A stretch of DNA of 64,000 nt from Inia geoffrensis. Taxonomy: Eukaryota; Chordata; Mammalia; Artiodactyla; Iniidae. Shown here piece after piece: positions 1 to 11,000 of this stretch. Position numbers and translations under genes: made by a program. The first letter of the stretch is position 1. Every line of letters starts with the position of its first letter. The notes under the pieces are model-generated. The model made no database searches and had not been told where the DNA came from. It saw only the letters and a list, made by a program, of their open reading frames with translations. The stretch spans positions 20,685,592-20,749,591 of the forward strand of contig CM070905.1 in assembly GCA_036417435.1 (NCBI GenBank), in the 5' to 3' direction.

Positions 1-485
1 AGATGGCCCCCCCCAGAATGCCCAGAGCCACAATTACTCTGAAAGCCCTGCTCTCTAGCTAGAGTCAAACTGAGATAAGTTTCAGAGCGGCAGGGACCTG
101 TTTAGTATATAGTCTGCCTCGGATATTGGAAAACAGAAACAGAGGAGCCGGCATCTACTCAGTGTGATGCAGCCGGACATCACAGCTCAGAGCTTGCCAC
201 CCCAAGTCCCCAGGGAAAAAAGACTTCTGAGAATGTCTCCCGGCTTAGCTTAATTGGGTAGTTGGTCTTTTTCCCCTTCCCTAGGCACCCTTTGGGCACC
301 CCTGGACACCGGATTTCAGGGAAATCCACTCCTGTCCACTCTTGTTGTGTTATCACTTGTGAAGTTTAGCAAAATTGACCCTGCGGTCAGAGCACAGCTG
401 TCTCTTAGACCTGGTTCATATCTTCCCTGATAGGGCAGGATAATCTAATTCTCATTTGTCCACTTTTGCAGCCAGAGTCACACTA

Positions 486-532
<47 letters not shown>

Positions 533-1404
533 AGGACAGAGAGGACACCTTATTGTAACCTTACGTAATTAGCTCACTGCTCAGAACTACGGCAGCATCT
601 TCAGTAGGACAGAAAGGGGAAGCCGGAAGTGCTCACTGTGGCCGATCATATGTACTAAAGCCCTGTTAGCATCTGAGCAGGAAGGCCCTCCAGGAAGAGT
701 CAGCGTTGTCCCCTCTTCTTTCCTTAACATGAGGGGCGATGGCTGGGCATGGCGGCTGTCTCTCCTGCATGACCAGTATCTGGTCCAATTCCATAATGCT
801 CAATAAGGAAAGCCTGAGAGGAGGAAGGTAGCAGGGTAGGAGGTGAGAACACTTGGCCTCATGTGCTCCCATATTTTTTGCTAGTTCACTAGGAAATAAA
901 ATGTGGTAAAGAATGCATGAAGACAAAGCGTAAGGTTCGAGACTGATGCAGTGACCTGATTATCTGAAGACAAGTGAAAATGCTCCATATTCATTCTGTT
1001 GCACCATCCGACCCCTCAGATGATTCCTGTGGGATATGCATCAGTGCAATTCTTGTTAAGGTGGTCTGTAGGTTTCTGTCCCATGAGAGGTGATGGGTCA
1101 GCGGGGTGCTTATGAACCTTGGTCTGGGTGGTTGTTCCAGAGTCAGGGCTGGAAATCAGTTCCCAAACTGGCGATTTTATTGGAGGGACTACCCCGCTCT
1201 GTGCCAGACTGTCTGTATCTGGCGGGGGTGGGGCGGGGTGGCGGCCCGTAATGGGCCATCTGAGATGCACAGGGACAGGTAAACAAGGACTCTGAAAGAG
1301 TCGAAGCGCATTGTAAATAGTTCTTCAGAAATGAGTCCCAGGAGTGTGCTATGAAGCTGGCTCTGTTTGCGTTTGATGCGTGGCTGCTGGGAATTCTAAC
1401 TAGT
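1..1404. other. Unique non-coding DNA with a TG microsatellite
   Basis: No exon, RNA gene or clear interspersed repeat was recognised here apart from the TG run at 486-530. A G-rich patch at 1224-1244 has three runs of four or five G plus a GG pair, a weak quadruplex motif. Open frames on the minus strand here show no recognisable domain. Confidence 0.5.
486..530. repeat. (TG)n microsatellite
   Basis: About 22 uninterrupted TG units after a single CG interruption. It is likely length-polymorphic, as perfect dinucleotide runs of this size usually are. Confidence 0.95.
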
Positions 1405-2225
1405 ACAACACTTTGGGAAGACAATTTGTAACTATTTATCAAGAACCTTTAAAAGATTCAGGTCCTTTGAACTAGCGATATTTTTTTTTATAGGAATCAA
1501 TTCCAAGTTTAAAAAATGATGCTAATCACCAAGTTACGTATTTCAGCATTATTTAACTGAAGTGGAATTAATTTAAATACCCATTTGCAGAGGGATAGGG
1601 AGGTAAATTTGGCACATTATGCAGCCATTTAAAATTTAGTTTATATGGGACTTCCCTGGTGGCACAGTGGTTAAGAATCCTCCTGCCAGTGCAGGGGACA
1701 CGGGTTCGAGCCCTGGTCCGGGAAGATCCCACATGCCACGGAGCAACTAAGCCCGTGCGCCACGACTACTGAGCCTGCGCTCTAGAGCCCGTGACACGCA
1801 ACTACTGAAGCCCGCACGCCTAGAGCCTGTGCTCCGCAACAAGAGAAGCCACAGGAATGAGAAGCCCGCGCACCGCAACAGAGTAGCCCCCGCTCGTCGC
1901 AACTAGAGAAAGCCTGCGCACAGCAACGAAGACCCAAGGCAGCCAAAAATAAATTAACTAATTAACTAAAATAATAATAAAATAAAATTTACTTTATAAA
2001 GGCCAATATGCTAACCAATTCTTGTACAGTAACATTAAGTGAAAAAGCATGATACAATTGAAACTTTTTACAATGCATAAAAAAAGAAATCCACCAAAAG
2101 TCTAATAATAGCCATACTTGGAAAAAGGGACTAGATGCGATTTATTTTTCTATTTAGCTACCTTTTTCTAAATTTTTTAAATGAGGATTCATTGCTTTTA
2201 TAGTGGAAAAAATAAACTTTTGAAA
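1405..2225 (+). repeat. Old LINE-1-type 3' fragment, split by a SINE
   Basis: The flanks of the SINE at 1647-1983 read as one older element. On the left is the stretch with 'attatgcagccattt' near 1617-1632. On the right is 'taagtgaaaaagcatg' near 2036-2051. Both resemble the end of LINE-1 of the L1M group. The copy is heavily diverged and has no usable reading frame. Family assignment is from memory of consensus wording. Confidence 0.5.
1647..1983 (+). mobile_element. CHR-type tRNA-derived SINE, long form
   Basis: The element opens with 'gggacttccctggtggcaca', then has a pol III A-box-like block (tggcacagtgg) and a B-box-like block (gggttcgagcc). A body of repeated 'caactactgaagcccg'-like blocks follows, and the tail is AATA-rich. 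Flanking target-site duplications of 15 bp (1631-1645 and 1984-1998) differ at one base. They prove retrotransposition into the older LINE-1. Confidence 0.93.
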
Positions 2226-2489
2226 ATAGAAAGAACCCCAGAGAATTGTTTAGATAGCACTGAGGTCTGAGAACAGAGAGATAATACCAATAGTCAACCC
2301 CAAGGTCTTCAGCCAGCCAACCAATTAACTCAGCAGTGAGGGGGTCTTTCTCTGAGTGTGTTAATGGGTTTGCTTGGTGGCTGGACCATCTCATGACACA
2401 TGCTGTGAGTGGGCCTCAGAGAGATGGCGTGTGAGTGGAGGGACTAACCAGCATGAGCCTTCCCTCACTGCTGGGATAAATCCAACAGC

Positions 2490-2640
2490 CAACCAGAATT
2501 TATTAAGAGCTTCTTATGAAGGATGTACCCTGTTTTGAACTAAGGATGATACAGAAGTGCAAAGGAAAAAAGTTGCCACAAAGAACTTGCATTCTTATCT
2601 AGGGATAAGACACTACTCAGACATATACACATGAAACAGT
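2490..2640 (-). repeat. LINE-2 3' fragment
   Basis: The block starting near 'aatttattaagagcttctta' and running through 'gatacagaagtgcaa' to 'cttgcattcttatct' follows the complement of the L2 3' end. The copy is diverged and no coding capacity remains. Confidence 0.55.
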
Positions 2641-2792
2641 TCATGAATGTAACTACATTTATATACATATACTACATTATACATTATATACATGTAACTA
2701 CATTTGCTTGTGTATATATTTGTGTGTGTGTGTATATGTGTATATATAAATATACACACACATATGCACATTCACACACACCTACATACCAC
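2641..2792. repeat. AT-rich and TG/CA low-complexity tract
   Basis: Imperfect TA, TG and CA runs. The right part (about 2711-2792) has a TG/TA arm followed by a TA/CA arm, so it is nearly self-complementary and could fold into a hairpin or cruciform. The frames that span it are low-complexity artefacts. Confidence 0.8.
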
Positions 2793-4038
2793 TCTCTCTC
2801 ACATATATTGGTAGCTCGGACAATATATGGTAATTGTGTGGTGGAAAATAAGCACTCACTGTACCGTGTTAGTAGCATTGTCTCTGAATACAAAGGACGG
2901 CATATCATTGCGGCTCATTTCAGTGGCAATGACAATGATTCCAGACCATGCCCATCTTCTCTCTTACTCATGAGCGGATGCTGTAGCGATCTGCATTTGC
3001 AGAATGCCACACATAGCAATTTAAAAATCTTGATCATTTTGCCAAAACTGACTAGGCATGCTTAGGGTGAAAAGTTCGTGGTGGGCTTAGGAGACCCTGA
3101 CACAGGTGTCTCATGTTTGGTTCTCACCTGGGTTCCTCCAGGTGCGTTGGAACAGCCCTCTTTGGGTTCCCGGGGAAGGCCCAGAGCAGAGAGCAGGCTG
3201 CGTGACAGACGGGAGCCAGCAGCAACATGAATTTTGCTTCTATGCTGTGCTTCTCAGCTGGTCAAATATCACCCAGGCAAGCAAGGCAAACAACCGCCGA
3301 GAGGCTCTCGCTCAAGCCAAGGACAGCATTGTTCTGACCCCTGAAATCTGGCCATGGTCTGACCTCTCCTGCTTCCTCTTCTTGGGGCTTTAGGGAATGA
3401 AGGAACCTCCAGCCCGTTTGCTCAGTCCGAGAGGGCAGATGGAGGCAACTCCTTAGGAGGTGCATCTAGGGGCCCTACCCCTACACCCTGCACAGGAAAG
3501 AAACCCTGGCGTCCTTTCCCCTCTTCTCCCTCGTCTTTTCAAATCCCCGTGACTTTTTCCTTTTTTCTCCCTCAAAGCAAGCCAACAGATAGAAGTGTGA
3601 ATAATTGATTGAGAGACGCTGCAGCGACTAACAGTTCTGGTTAGAACCTCTCTCTCAGGAAGCCTGGGGAGGTGCAAGGGGAGGTGATCTGAATGACAAG
3701 CAGGCCCCTCTGTCTCCTGCCCTGGAGGCGCCGCAAGGGGGGGCCTGGAGCCTGTGACCGCCTGGCTGGGTCTGGGTCCTCAAATAGAGGCCTGTGCACT
3801 GGGTGGAAGGTGCAGGATCCCGGTAAGTTCTTCTCTGTGCTAATCTGATTTGGATCACACCAGGCGTGGTCTACATGTTTATTCCAATATGTGAGTGTGT
3901 GCAAAATAGAATATGGGCTAGTGGTGTAAATTCTTTGCCTTATTAATATTGACACCAGATGTTACCAGACTGTGTTCTACACAACTGTAATATCACTTGA
4001 AATTTCAATAGTTGTTTTTGAATAAAAGATTCTCTGGT
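2793..4038. other. Unique non-coding DNA
   Basis: No repeat family or exon was recognised. The segment is moderately GC-rich around 3670-3780. Several short minus-strand frames cover it but show no known domain and no consistent splice context. Confidence 0.45.
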
Positions 4039-4039
4039 C

Positions 4040-4261
4040 GGGGCTTCCCTGTTGGTGCAAGTGGTTGAGAGTCCGCCTGCCGATGCAGGGGACACGGGTT
4101 TGTGCCCCGGTCCGGGAGGATCCCACATGCCGCAGAGCGGCTGGGCCCGTGAGCCATGGCCGCTGAGCCAGCGCGTCCAGAGCCTGTGCTCCGCGACGGG
4201 AGAGGCCACAACAGTGAGAGGCCCGTGTACCGCAAAAAAAAAAAAAAAAAGAAAAAAAAAA
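4040..4261 (+). mobile_element. CHR-type SINE, short cetacean form
   Basis: The tRNA-like head (gggcttccctgttggtgcaa), B-box-like 'gggtttgtgcc', GC-rich body with 'cggctgggcccgtgagcc', and A-rich tail are all present. No convincing target duplication was found. It faces the next SINE, 135 bp away, in opposite orientation. Confidence 0.93.
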
Positions 4262-4396
4262 TGCCCTCTAGCCTTCTCTCTGAGATTCATTATATATGTA
4301 AGTATATTCAAATACCCTAGAAGTCTAGCAGTACATTCTTTGTCTGCATTTGCTTTCTCCAAACTTATTTGACCTTGATCACATTTTGGGTCGCTC

Positions 4397-4602
4397 TTTT
4401 TTTTTTTTGGTGGTACGCGGGCCTCTCACTGTTGTGGCCTCTCCCGTTGCGGAGCACAGGCTCCGGACGCGCAGGCTCAGCGGCCATGGCTCACAGGCCC
4501 AGCCGCTCCGCGGCATGTGGGATCTTCCCGGACCAGGGCATGAACCCGTGTCCCCTGCATCGGCAGGCGGACTCTCAACCACTGCGCCACCAGGGAAGCC
4601 CC
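4397..4602 (-). mobile_element. CHR-type SINE, short cetacean form
   Basis: Reverse complement of the same SINE family as the neighbour at 4040-4261: poly-T on the left, tRNA-like head on the right ending 'ccaccagggaagcccc'. A possible target duplication is 'cgctctttt'/'cactctttt', weak because the target was T-rich. Confidence 0.92.
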
Positions 4603-4710
4603 ACTCTTTTTTTTTTTTTTAAACATCTTGTAAGGCACTGACCCATCGTATACAGTTTAGGAAAATACTGGTGGGTGCAGCTCTGCCCTCACCTCATTGC
4701 TGAAAGACAT

Positions 4711-4920
4711 GGTGAGACCAGAGTTGTGAGTTTGAATCCTGTTTCTGCCTCATACCAGCTGAGAGGCTTGGCAGGAGTCTCTGAGCCTCAGTTGCCTCAT
4801 CTAAAACAGGGGTAAAAACCAACCAAGCCCCCAGTATCATGTACTATTTTCTGTATGTACATACAGGACATAAAATAGGTGCCGTTACAGTGCTTGGAGT
4901 GTAGGAGATGCTCTGTAATC
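4711..4920 (+). repeat. MIR SINE (ancient)
   Basis: Contains the MIR core pattern: 'tttgaatcctgtttctgcct', then 'ctctgagcctcagttgcctc' and 'taaaacaggggtaaaa'. The 3' part is weaker ('acagtgcttggagtgtagga'). Confidence 0.85.
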
Positions 4921-5144
4921 TAGTATCGGAACTGAATATAAATATAGCGGGTGGTAGGTAAAATTACCTTGTAGCTAAGCAGAACTGATCCAGAGCCATT
5001 GCGGAAACGTGAGTATCCAGCTCAAGAGACTTTTGCACTGTCCCCGGTAACCTGATCTCCTGCCTTATTCCAAACCTTCACTGTAGGAAGTTCTTCCTGG
5101 TATCTTGCCTCGTTCATGCCAGTTGGAATTAATGCCGTTTTCCC

Positions 5145-5325
5145 GTGTCAGCGGCTCCCGTGACAACAGCATTAGCATCACCTGGGAACTTGTTAGACGT
5201 ATACATTCCGGACCCAGACTTACAGAGCCAGGGACTCCGGAGCTGAGGACCAGCCATGGGGTTTTAGTAAGTTCTCCAAGTGATCCTGATGCTTGCTAAG
5301 CTTTGAAAAACACTGCCTGAAAGGA
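5145..5325 (+). mobile_element. MER5A-like hAT DNA transposon relic
   Basis: Shows 'agcatcacctgggaacttgt' at the left and 'aagctttgaaaaacactg' at the right, the known end pattern of the non-autonomous MER5A family. Orientation is uncertain because the family is nearly palindromic. Confidence 0.75.
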
Positions 5326-6224
5326 TTGTCTCTATTGACTTAATCAAGAACTATCAGAGCTCCCTCCCACATGGGCCTTCTCCTGATGCTTTAAATCTGT
5401 CCTATCTCCCTATGTCCTATCTCCTCCCCACAAAGGACAGCTGTCTATTTCCTGGGTTCTTGGAATGTTGTCAGGTTTCTGAAAGTCAGGCTTATGAGAT
5501 TCTTCAAGGCTCGCAACCCTGTATGCTTAGGCAACAGACTAAGGGATGCGGGGCCACATCACCTCATCTGCTCCTTCCACGCCTCCCTCCGTGTCTCTGG
5601 GCAGGTCCTCAGATCCACCCATCTGCTTCTAAGTGCTGTGTTCCTGCCGGGGACTGGGTGGGTTGAGCCAAGAGGGCCACAGTATTGCAGCAGAGGAAAA
5701 ACAAGCTCTCGGGGGAGAAGTGCTAGCTAAGTATGCCTCCTGGTTATTACTGTGGGGCCTGGTGCTGCCCTTTGCACGTGACTACATCGCTGCAAGTTCC
5801 ACAGGCTGCTGTCTGCGGGGAGCTGGGCAATAGATAACAACTGTCCAGAGGGTTATTTCTTGGGCATATTTGTTCATTAAAAAAGTTGTCTGTCGTTCCC
5901 AGAAGCCCCAAGGGGAGGGGCTGCTTCTACTCCTGGAACCCCATATGGGGCCAGTTTCAGCAACTCTCAACCAATTCTCAAGCCATAAGTAAGTCAACAC
6001 CTTATATTATGTGGTGAGCCTGCCTCGGGGGTACGTATATAGAGGATATAGTGGTGGCTGGCTCCAAGATCATGTGTGCAAGTAGCAAAGGTCAGGCAAG
6101 GATTAATTTAAAAGCTGGTCTCCAACCCAAAGCCTTGAAATCTAGTGTGTAGGCTAAGAAGGACGATCTATTGGATGCTATCTTGCATTGCTTGGGAAAT
6201 TCTCAGAGTTAATATGAAGAGCTA
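5326..6224. other. Unique non-coding DNA
   Basis: Nothing recognisable. Frames in 5400-5830 are short, low in complexity and without domain signature. Confidence 0.4.
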
Positions 6225-6305
6225 TACCCTAGGTTTCAGGAAGCCTGGGTTCTAATGTTGACTTTGTCACTGATGGTTTGTGACCTTGGGCAAGATTGTT
6301 TCTTC
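6225..6305 (+). repeat. MIR fragment
   Basis: Core pattern 'cctgggttctaatgttgact', then 'gtgaccttgggcaag', typical of the MIR centre. Confidence 0.7.
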
Positions 6306-6440
6306 ATTCATTCTTCTGTTTGTTCCTTCAACATTGGATTAACACTGATTGTGTTCTTGGCACTATGCTGGTGGCCTGGGGATACATCAAAGAGTAAAGT
6401 ACCTCCCTTTTCAAAAGTAGCCCACGGTCTGAGGAGGGAT
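6306..6440 (-). repeat. LINE-2 3' fragment
   Basis: Reads as the complement of the L2 3' end: 'ttcattcattc', then 'ttggcactatgctggtggcc' and 'ctggggatacatcaaagagt'. It abuts the MIR fragment on the left. Confidence 0.65.
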
Positions 6441-6578
6441 ACAGAGCCAGGGCTTCCACGGAGGTACTCACAAAGTCCAGTGGGAAGCTGGAGGACAGAG
6501 CCATGGGTGCTTTTGGAGAGAGGAATGCTTCTCTGACAAAGCTTTGAGATGCTCCCTCCATTTCTTCCTCTGCTCCAG

Positions 6579-6585
<7 letters not shown>

Positions 6586-6615
<30 letters not shown>

Positions 6616-6725
6616 GCCACACCAAGCGGCATGCGGGATCTTAGTTCCCCAACCAGGGATTGAACCCATACCGCCTGCAGTGGGTGCACAGAGTCCTGGC
6701 CACTGGACTGCCAGGGAAGTTCCTC
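6586..6725 (-). mobile_element. tRNA-derived SINE, minimal form (about 120 bp plus tail)
   Basis: Only the tRNA-related head is present ('ggcatgcgggatcttagttc', 'accagggattgaaccc', 'actgccagggaagttcc'), with a poly-T stretch of about 30 bases at the left. Exact 13-bp duplications (ctccagtgatttt) flank it at 6573-6585 and 6726-6738, so the boundaries are firm. Confidence 0.92.
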
Positions 6726-7061
6726 CTCCAGTGATTTTGTAAAAGCCAGGTCTCATCAGTGTAGTCCAAGTTCTAGTCTTGTGTATCACAGGTTCCCAGA
6801 GTGAGAAGGGAGATGAAAAATTGCCTGGTTTAACCACCTTTGGATGCTTCCATACCTCCTCCCGCAATATACCCCCTTCCTTGCCCACACACAACCACTC
6901 AGCCAAGTTTCTGTCCAGCCTACATTTGAAGATCTGCACCAAATTTTATGGACATCTGTTACAAACAACAGAACTAATGGCCATGTCAGAACTTTTAAAC
7001 AAGAGGACAGATAACCCATTTCAGAATTGTGTCGGTCTAAGTCATTCTCATTCTCTCTTTC

Positions 7062-7135
7062 CTTAAACCCCATTTTACAAATGAGAGATCTGGGGCCCAG
7101 AGAAGAGAAATGACTGGCCCACGATTGCAGTTTGT
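7062..7135 (-). repeat. MIR fragment
   Basis: Complement of the MIR core: 'cccattttacaaatgagaga', then 'ggcccagagaagagaaatga' and 'ctggcccacgattgcag'. Confidence 0.75.
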
Positions 7136-9639
7136 CATGGTTGCTATTCACGGAACTTCTTGGAATGTCTGGTAGTTTCTCAGGGAATGGGGAACTTGTA
7201 AGGGCACTGCTCTGGCCGCCGGTAGTCGGGGGTGGGCAGAGTCTACAGCAATCCGCCAGTGTAAGGGAGTCAGGATAGCCCCACAGCACTGCATGCTTCA
7301 TGCCTTCTCCTCAGACCACCCTGATGTCCAGTGGTTGCGCTATATTAGGGTTTGCGTTAACCAGGAAGTCGGAACTCATCACCCAGAACATGCCACACCC
7401 CAGCCATATGCCACAAGTGGTAAGAAGCTGGAACTCCGAGTTAAATACTCCTCCTCTTGGCTCTAAAGCACATCTCCAATCCTACATGGGAAGAATAACT
7501 ATTCCCATGACTTGAGAGCATTCGACCTCTGACACGTAAGAGAAAAATCACTTCTGCGAGGTAAGATGATGCTGAGCTCTGACAATTAGTGCCTACACGC
7601 AGGGACTGTCGTGACTCCTGAGAATAACTTAGGTGCTTCTGACAGAAACAAGATAATTGCAGAACTTTAGTCATGGCATAGATGGTTGTACCAGGAGCAC
7701 ATGACGTTGGGGCCAGGGATGGAGTCACCTGGGTGTTGCCCCAACCTTCTCGCCCTCCATGCAGACAAGCAGGGCTGTGTTGGCAGAAGTTGGTGGATTG
7801 CTCTGAAGGCCCCATGAGCTCCTCACAGGGTCTCAGCTCCCTCCTCTCAGCACCCAACGTGCAGTCCTGAAGCCTGAGTGTTTCCCCTTTCTTTTCTCTC
7901 TTCCCGGACAGTGTTGGGAGAAACAGTGCTTCGGCACGCCCGTCACCTCGGCCCTTCCGTCTACTCGGCCCGGGTCTCTCGCGTTCTAATCATTACCGCC
8001 AGCCTGCTCACAGATGTCTCCCGGAAAGCGAGGAGTGATTTTCAAGCAGAAAGCAGAACCTACTCTTCTGGTTCTGTGCTGGTGGCCGTGAGGGGCATCA
8101 GTAAATCAAATGGTCTCTCCAAGCAGCGAAGCGCTGAGGCGAGGGGGGGGTGGGTGTGATGGGCAGAAAGAGCGCAGAGGCTGGCTCTGCGCTTGCCGTG
8201 AGGATGGAGTGCTGGGCCTTGGGTGAGATGCCTGGCGCCCCTGTCTCACGTGCTGTGTGGGTACCACAGGTGGGGAAGAAGTCACGTCTTGTGCCTCAGT
8301 TTTCCTCCCTACGCAGGGCAGGACTGATCCTGTGTCTGGACAAGCTCTGTGCTTATCAGAGAAACGCATTCTTTAAGTGCCATCCTATGAGAGTCTATAA
8401 ACAGGAAGCAGAGGGCGTTCAGCTTGGGAAAAATTGACCTTTAGGACTGAAATTTTTTGAAACGATTTCGGTAAGAAGAGGAGAGAACTTATGTATTTTG
8501 GGACCTGGCTCTTTTCCAAGTGGGTCCCAGTAAGCAAGGCTACTGGGTACTGTTTAATAACATAAGCATGTCATATTCACCAGCTCTTCCTAAATAGCCT
8601 CTTCTAGCCAGGGGAGGGAGAGAGAGGTATTCTCTCATTGTCTCATACAGAGCATCCGGGGAATACTGTGTGGAATCTTTCTCCTGTGTTTTGTTTTTTT
8701 TTTACAAAATTCATGAGGCTGGGAGTGGAGTTTTTGCTGGCATTCATGTTTGGTGAAGATAGAGCAATGCAGGCAAGATAAGTTTCTCCAGAAGCAAACA
8801 TTGCTCTGGGCGGGATTCAGCTCCCCCCACTGAAAGCAGGGAGGCGATTAACCCTGCTTCACACCTGAAAGCCAAAGGGTGACCTAGGAGAACAGAGGCA
8901 CAAGGAAGCTGGGGTGCAGGTGGGGCCTGGCCGGGGTGACGGTCAGCCTGTGTTCTTTCTAGGATAGTCACAGGGACAATGTCTTCTGATCCCAAACCCA
9001 GACCCAAGTCACGGGTGGGGACCAGTGGGTGAAATCCGAGGCAAGGGGTGCTGTCTCCACTGCAGGATGGAGATGTTAGGAGGCTGGACGTCTTCTCTCC
9101 TGCCGGCACAGAGATTGATCCGGGCTCCTCACAAATGGCTATCACTGAGCAACTCGCTTCCTGGGAGCGGAGATTTCACAGCTGCAATTTCGTTTCCTTA
9201 TGGTTGCTTCTTGCTGAAAGCGCCTTGCCTAACATCACTGTTGATAGTCATGGAGTTTGAAGGGCCTTCAGAAAAGTACCTGTACAGGAAGGTATTTGGG
9301 AGAGCAGAGTCGAGTGTAAATGAGGAGAAACAGCCGCTTACCTGGGATGCGGTGGGCGTGGGACTCCGCAGCTGGGCCCTGCGCAGAGCAGCCGCAGAGC
9401 CTGGGATGCCCTCCTTCCTCCCCTCCCTGTGTCTGCCGTTCGTTGTGCTCTGCCTTGTGGTGCGGTGGATCCTTTCCCCCCACCCCGGCTGTAAACCCCA
9501 AGGGCTTTTGCAGGGACTTTGAACAATCCCTGGGCTGAGGTTCTGTAAGTGTCAGGCACTTGTCTGAGGTCACGCCTGCAGACCTGCTATCCACCCCTTT
9601 CTACCACATGAACTGGAAGGAAACATTGCTCCCTGCCTC
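7136..9639. other. Unique non-coding DNA, about 2.5 kb
   Basis: No interspersed repeat was recognised except short T and G runs. A cluster of CpG dinucleotides lies at 7903-8035. The frames at 8744-9145 (minus) and 9025-9522 (plus) overlap on opposite strands, have no domain I recognise and are probably chance frames in GC-rich DNA. Confidence 0.4.
7903..8035. promoter_or_regulatory. Short CpG-dense cluster
   Basis: I count about 13 CpG sites in some 130 bp, close to or above chance for its base composition, where most of the window is strongly CpG-depleted. It may be a small unmethylated element; it is too short for a standard CpG island. Confidence 0.3.
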
Positions 9640-10110
9640 CCTTGGTTCCTGTTAACCATTTTCTTTTCTAAACTGCATGCAAGGTCCCCCCCACTGCATA
9701 CACATATATTCCAGCAATTCTAAGTTGTGTTTTGCTCTGTTTCCCTGCCTCCCTGCTAAATGCATCTTGTCTTTTCTGTCTTCAGCATCTTTCCCACCCT
9801 TTTGACTGTTCTGGGAGCTCCTTCGCAGCTCAGATGTCGCCTCCTCTCAGAAGCCTTCTCTGATCTGCCCCTCCCTCCCGCCTCGCCCTGGAGCAGAACA
9901 AATCACCCTGTTTCATGGACTGCTGCTGGGCTCCTCAATATTCCCAGGCTTTCATAGCTCACCTTGTTACGGTCATTTGATCAAGTGTCTGTCTGCTTTT
10001 CTTCCTGGGCCCTGTGTGAGATGCTGTCAGGCAGGGGCATTGACACCTGTGTGGTCCCCAGCGCACACAACGAGAGTGCACGCAGCATTTGTTTTTGGTG
10101 AATGGAGTTG
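9640..10110 (+). repeat. LINE-2 3' region, degraded
   Basis: The order of words matches the L2 3' region: 'cagctcagatgtcgcctcct', 'cagaagccttctctgatctg', later 'ggcaggggcattgac' and 'tggtccccagcgcacac'. Strong divergence and small deletions are evident. The left border is uncertain. Confidence 0.65.
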
Positions 10111-10241
10111 AGGGCTGGGGAGCCCTGTCCACATGGCATTTTTCTTGAGCCTCCAGAGACTTTACCACTTCTTGGGGGACAACCAGACTTCTGAACCCTC
10201 AGGAATATGTCTCTGTGAGTTTAATGATGTTGTTCTATAAA

Positions 10242-10587
10242 TTTATTTATTTTTTATTTTTATTTTTGATGGCGTTGGGTCTCTGTTGCTGCATGTGGGC
10301 TTTCTCTAGTTGCGGCGAGCGGGGGCTACTCTTCGTTGTGGTGCAGGGGCTTCTCATTGCGGTGGCTTCTCTTGTTGCAGAGCATGGGCTCTAGGCGTGC
10401 GCTTCAGTAGTTGTGGCACGTGGGCTCAGTAGTTGTGGCTCGCGGGCCGTAGAGCGCAGGCTCAGTACTTGTGGCGTATGGGCTTAGTTGCTCTGCGGAA
10501 TGTGGGATCTTCCTGGACCAGGGATCGAACCCGTGGCCCCTGCATTGGCAGGTGGATTCTTAACCACTGCACCACCAGGGAAGGCCC
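10242..10587 (-). mobile_element. CHR-type SINE, long form
   Basis: Reverse-complement copy: A/T-rich tail at the left, internal 'ctctagttgcggcgagcggg' and 'tcagtagttgtggc' blocks, B-box complement 'ggatcgaacccg', and head complement 'ccaccagggaaggccc'. Imperfect duplications 'tgatgttgttcta' (10225-10237) and 'tgatgttgtccta' (10590-10602) flank it. Confidence 0.92.
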
Positions 10588-10604
10588 AGTGATGTTGTCC
10601 TAAA

Positions 10605-10925
10605 TCCTTCTTAGGGATGGGCCAGGTCAGAGCTGGGGAGTGTTTGAGTCCCTGGAGGATGCTCAAAGGCAACGACCAAGATGACGTGGATCTAGATGAG
10701 TGAGTCTAGTCAACACCTGACCAGGCGCCTTTCCTACCATGGCCCCACCCGGACCTCCACCAGGACTCAAAATCCCAGCTAAACTCTCTGCTTTGGAATA
10801 AGGAACACAGACAGGATGGGAGCATCCACATCAGAGGCCTTGCTAAAGGGAGCTTGTGTTGCCCAGGAAGGAAATGGGGAGGGCAGGGAGCAGGTCTGCC
10901 TCTGTAGGTCTTTTCCCGTGAACTT
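10605..10925. other. Unique non-coding DNA
   Basis: No repeat or gene recognised. Confidence 0.4.
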
Positions 10926-11000
10926 CTTTTTTTTTTTTTTTTTTTTTGGAGTATAATTGCTTTACAATGTTGTGTTAGCTTCTGGAGTGTTTCTCTGATA
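10926..11000 (-). repeat. Short LINE-1 3'-end fragment
   Basis: A poly-T run followed by 'ggagtataattgctttacaa' and 'tgttgtgttagcttctg' resembles the inverted 3' end of LINE-1 seen across even-toed ungulates and whales. It is strongly 5'-truncated. No clear target duplication was found. Confidence 0.55.

Noticed and set aside
1680..1720. tRNA gene at SINE heads
   Set aside because: A- and B-box-like blocks are present in every CHR SINE, but the rest of a cloverleaf is not; they are retroposon promoters, not tRNA genes.
3943..4362. Minus-strand 139-codon frame and its plus-strand partner
   Set aside because: Both are translations of the SINE at 4040-4261; the same peptide words recur at every copy of the family in the window.
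6328..6942. 204-codon minus-strand frame with a polylysine stretch
   Set aside because: The polylysine is the SINE poly-A tail; the frame joins unique DNA, SINE and MIR/L2 relics.
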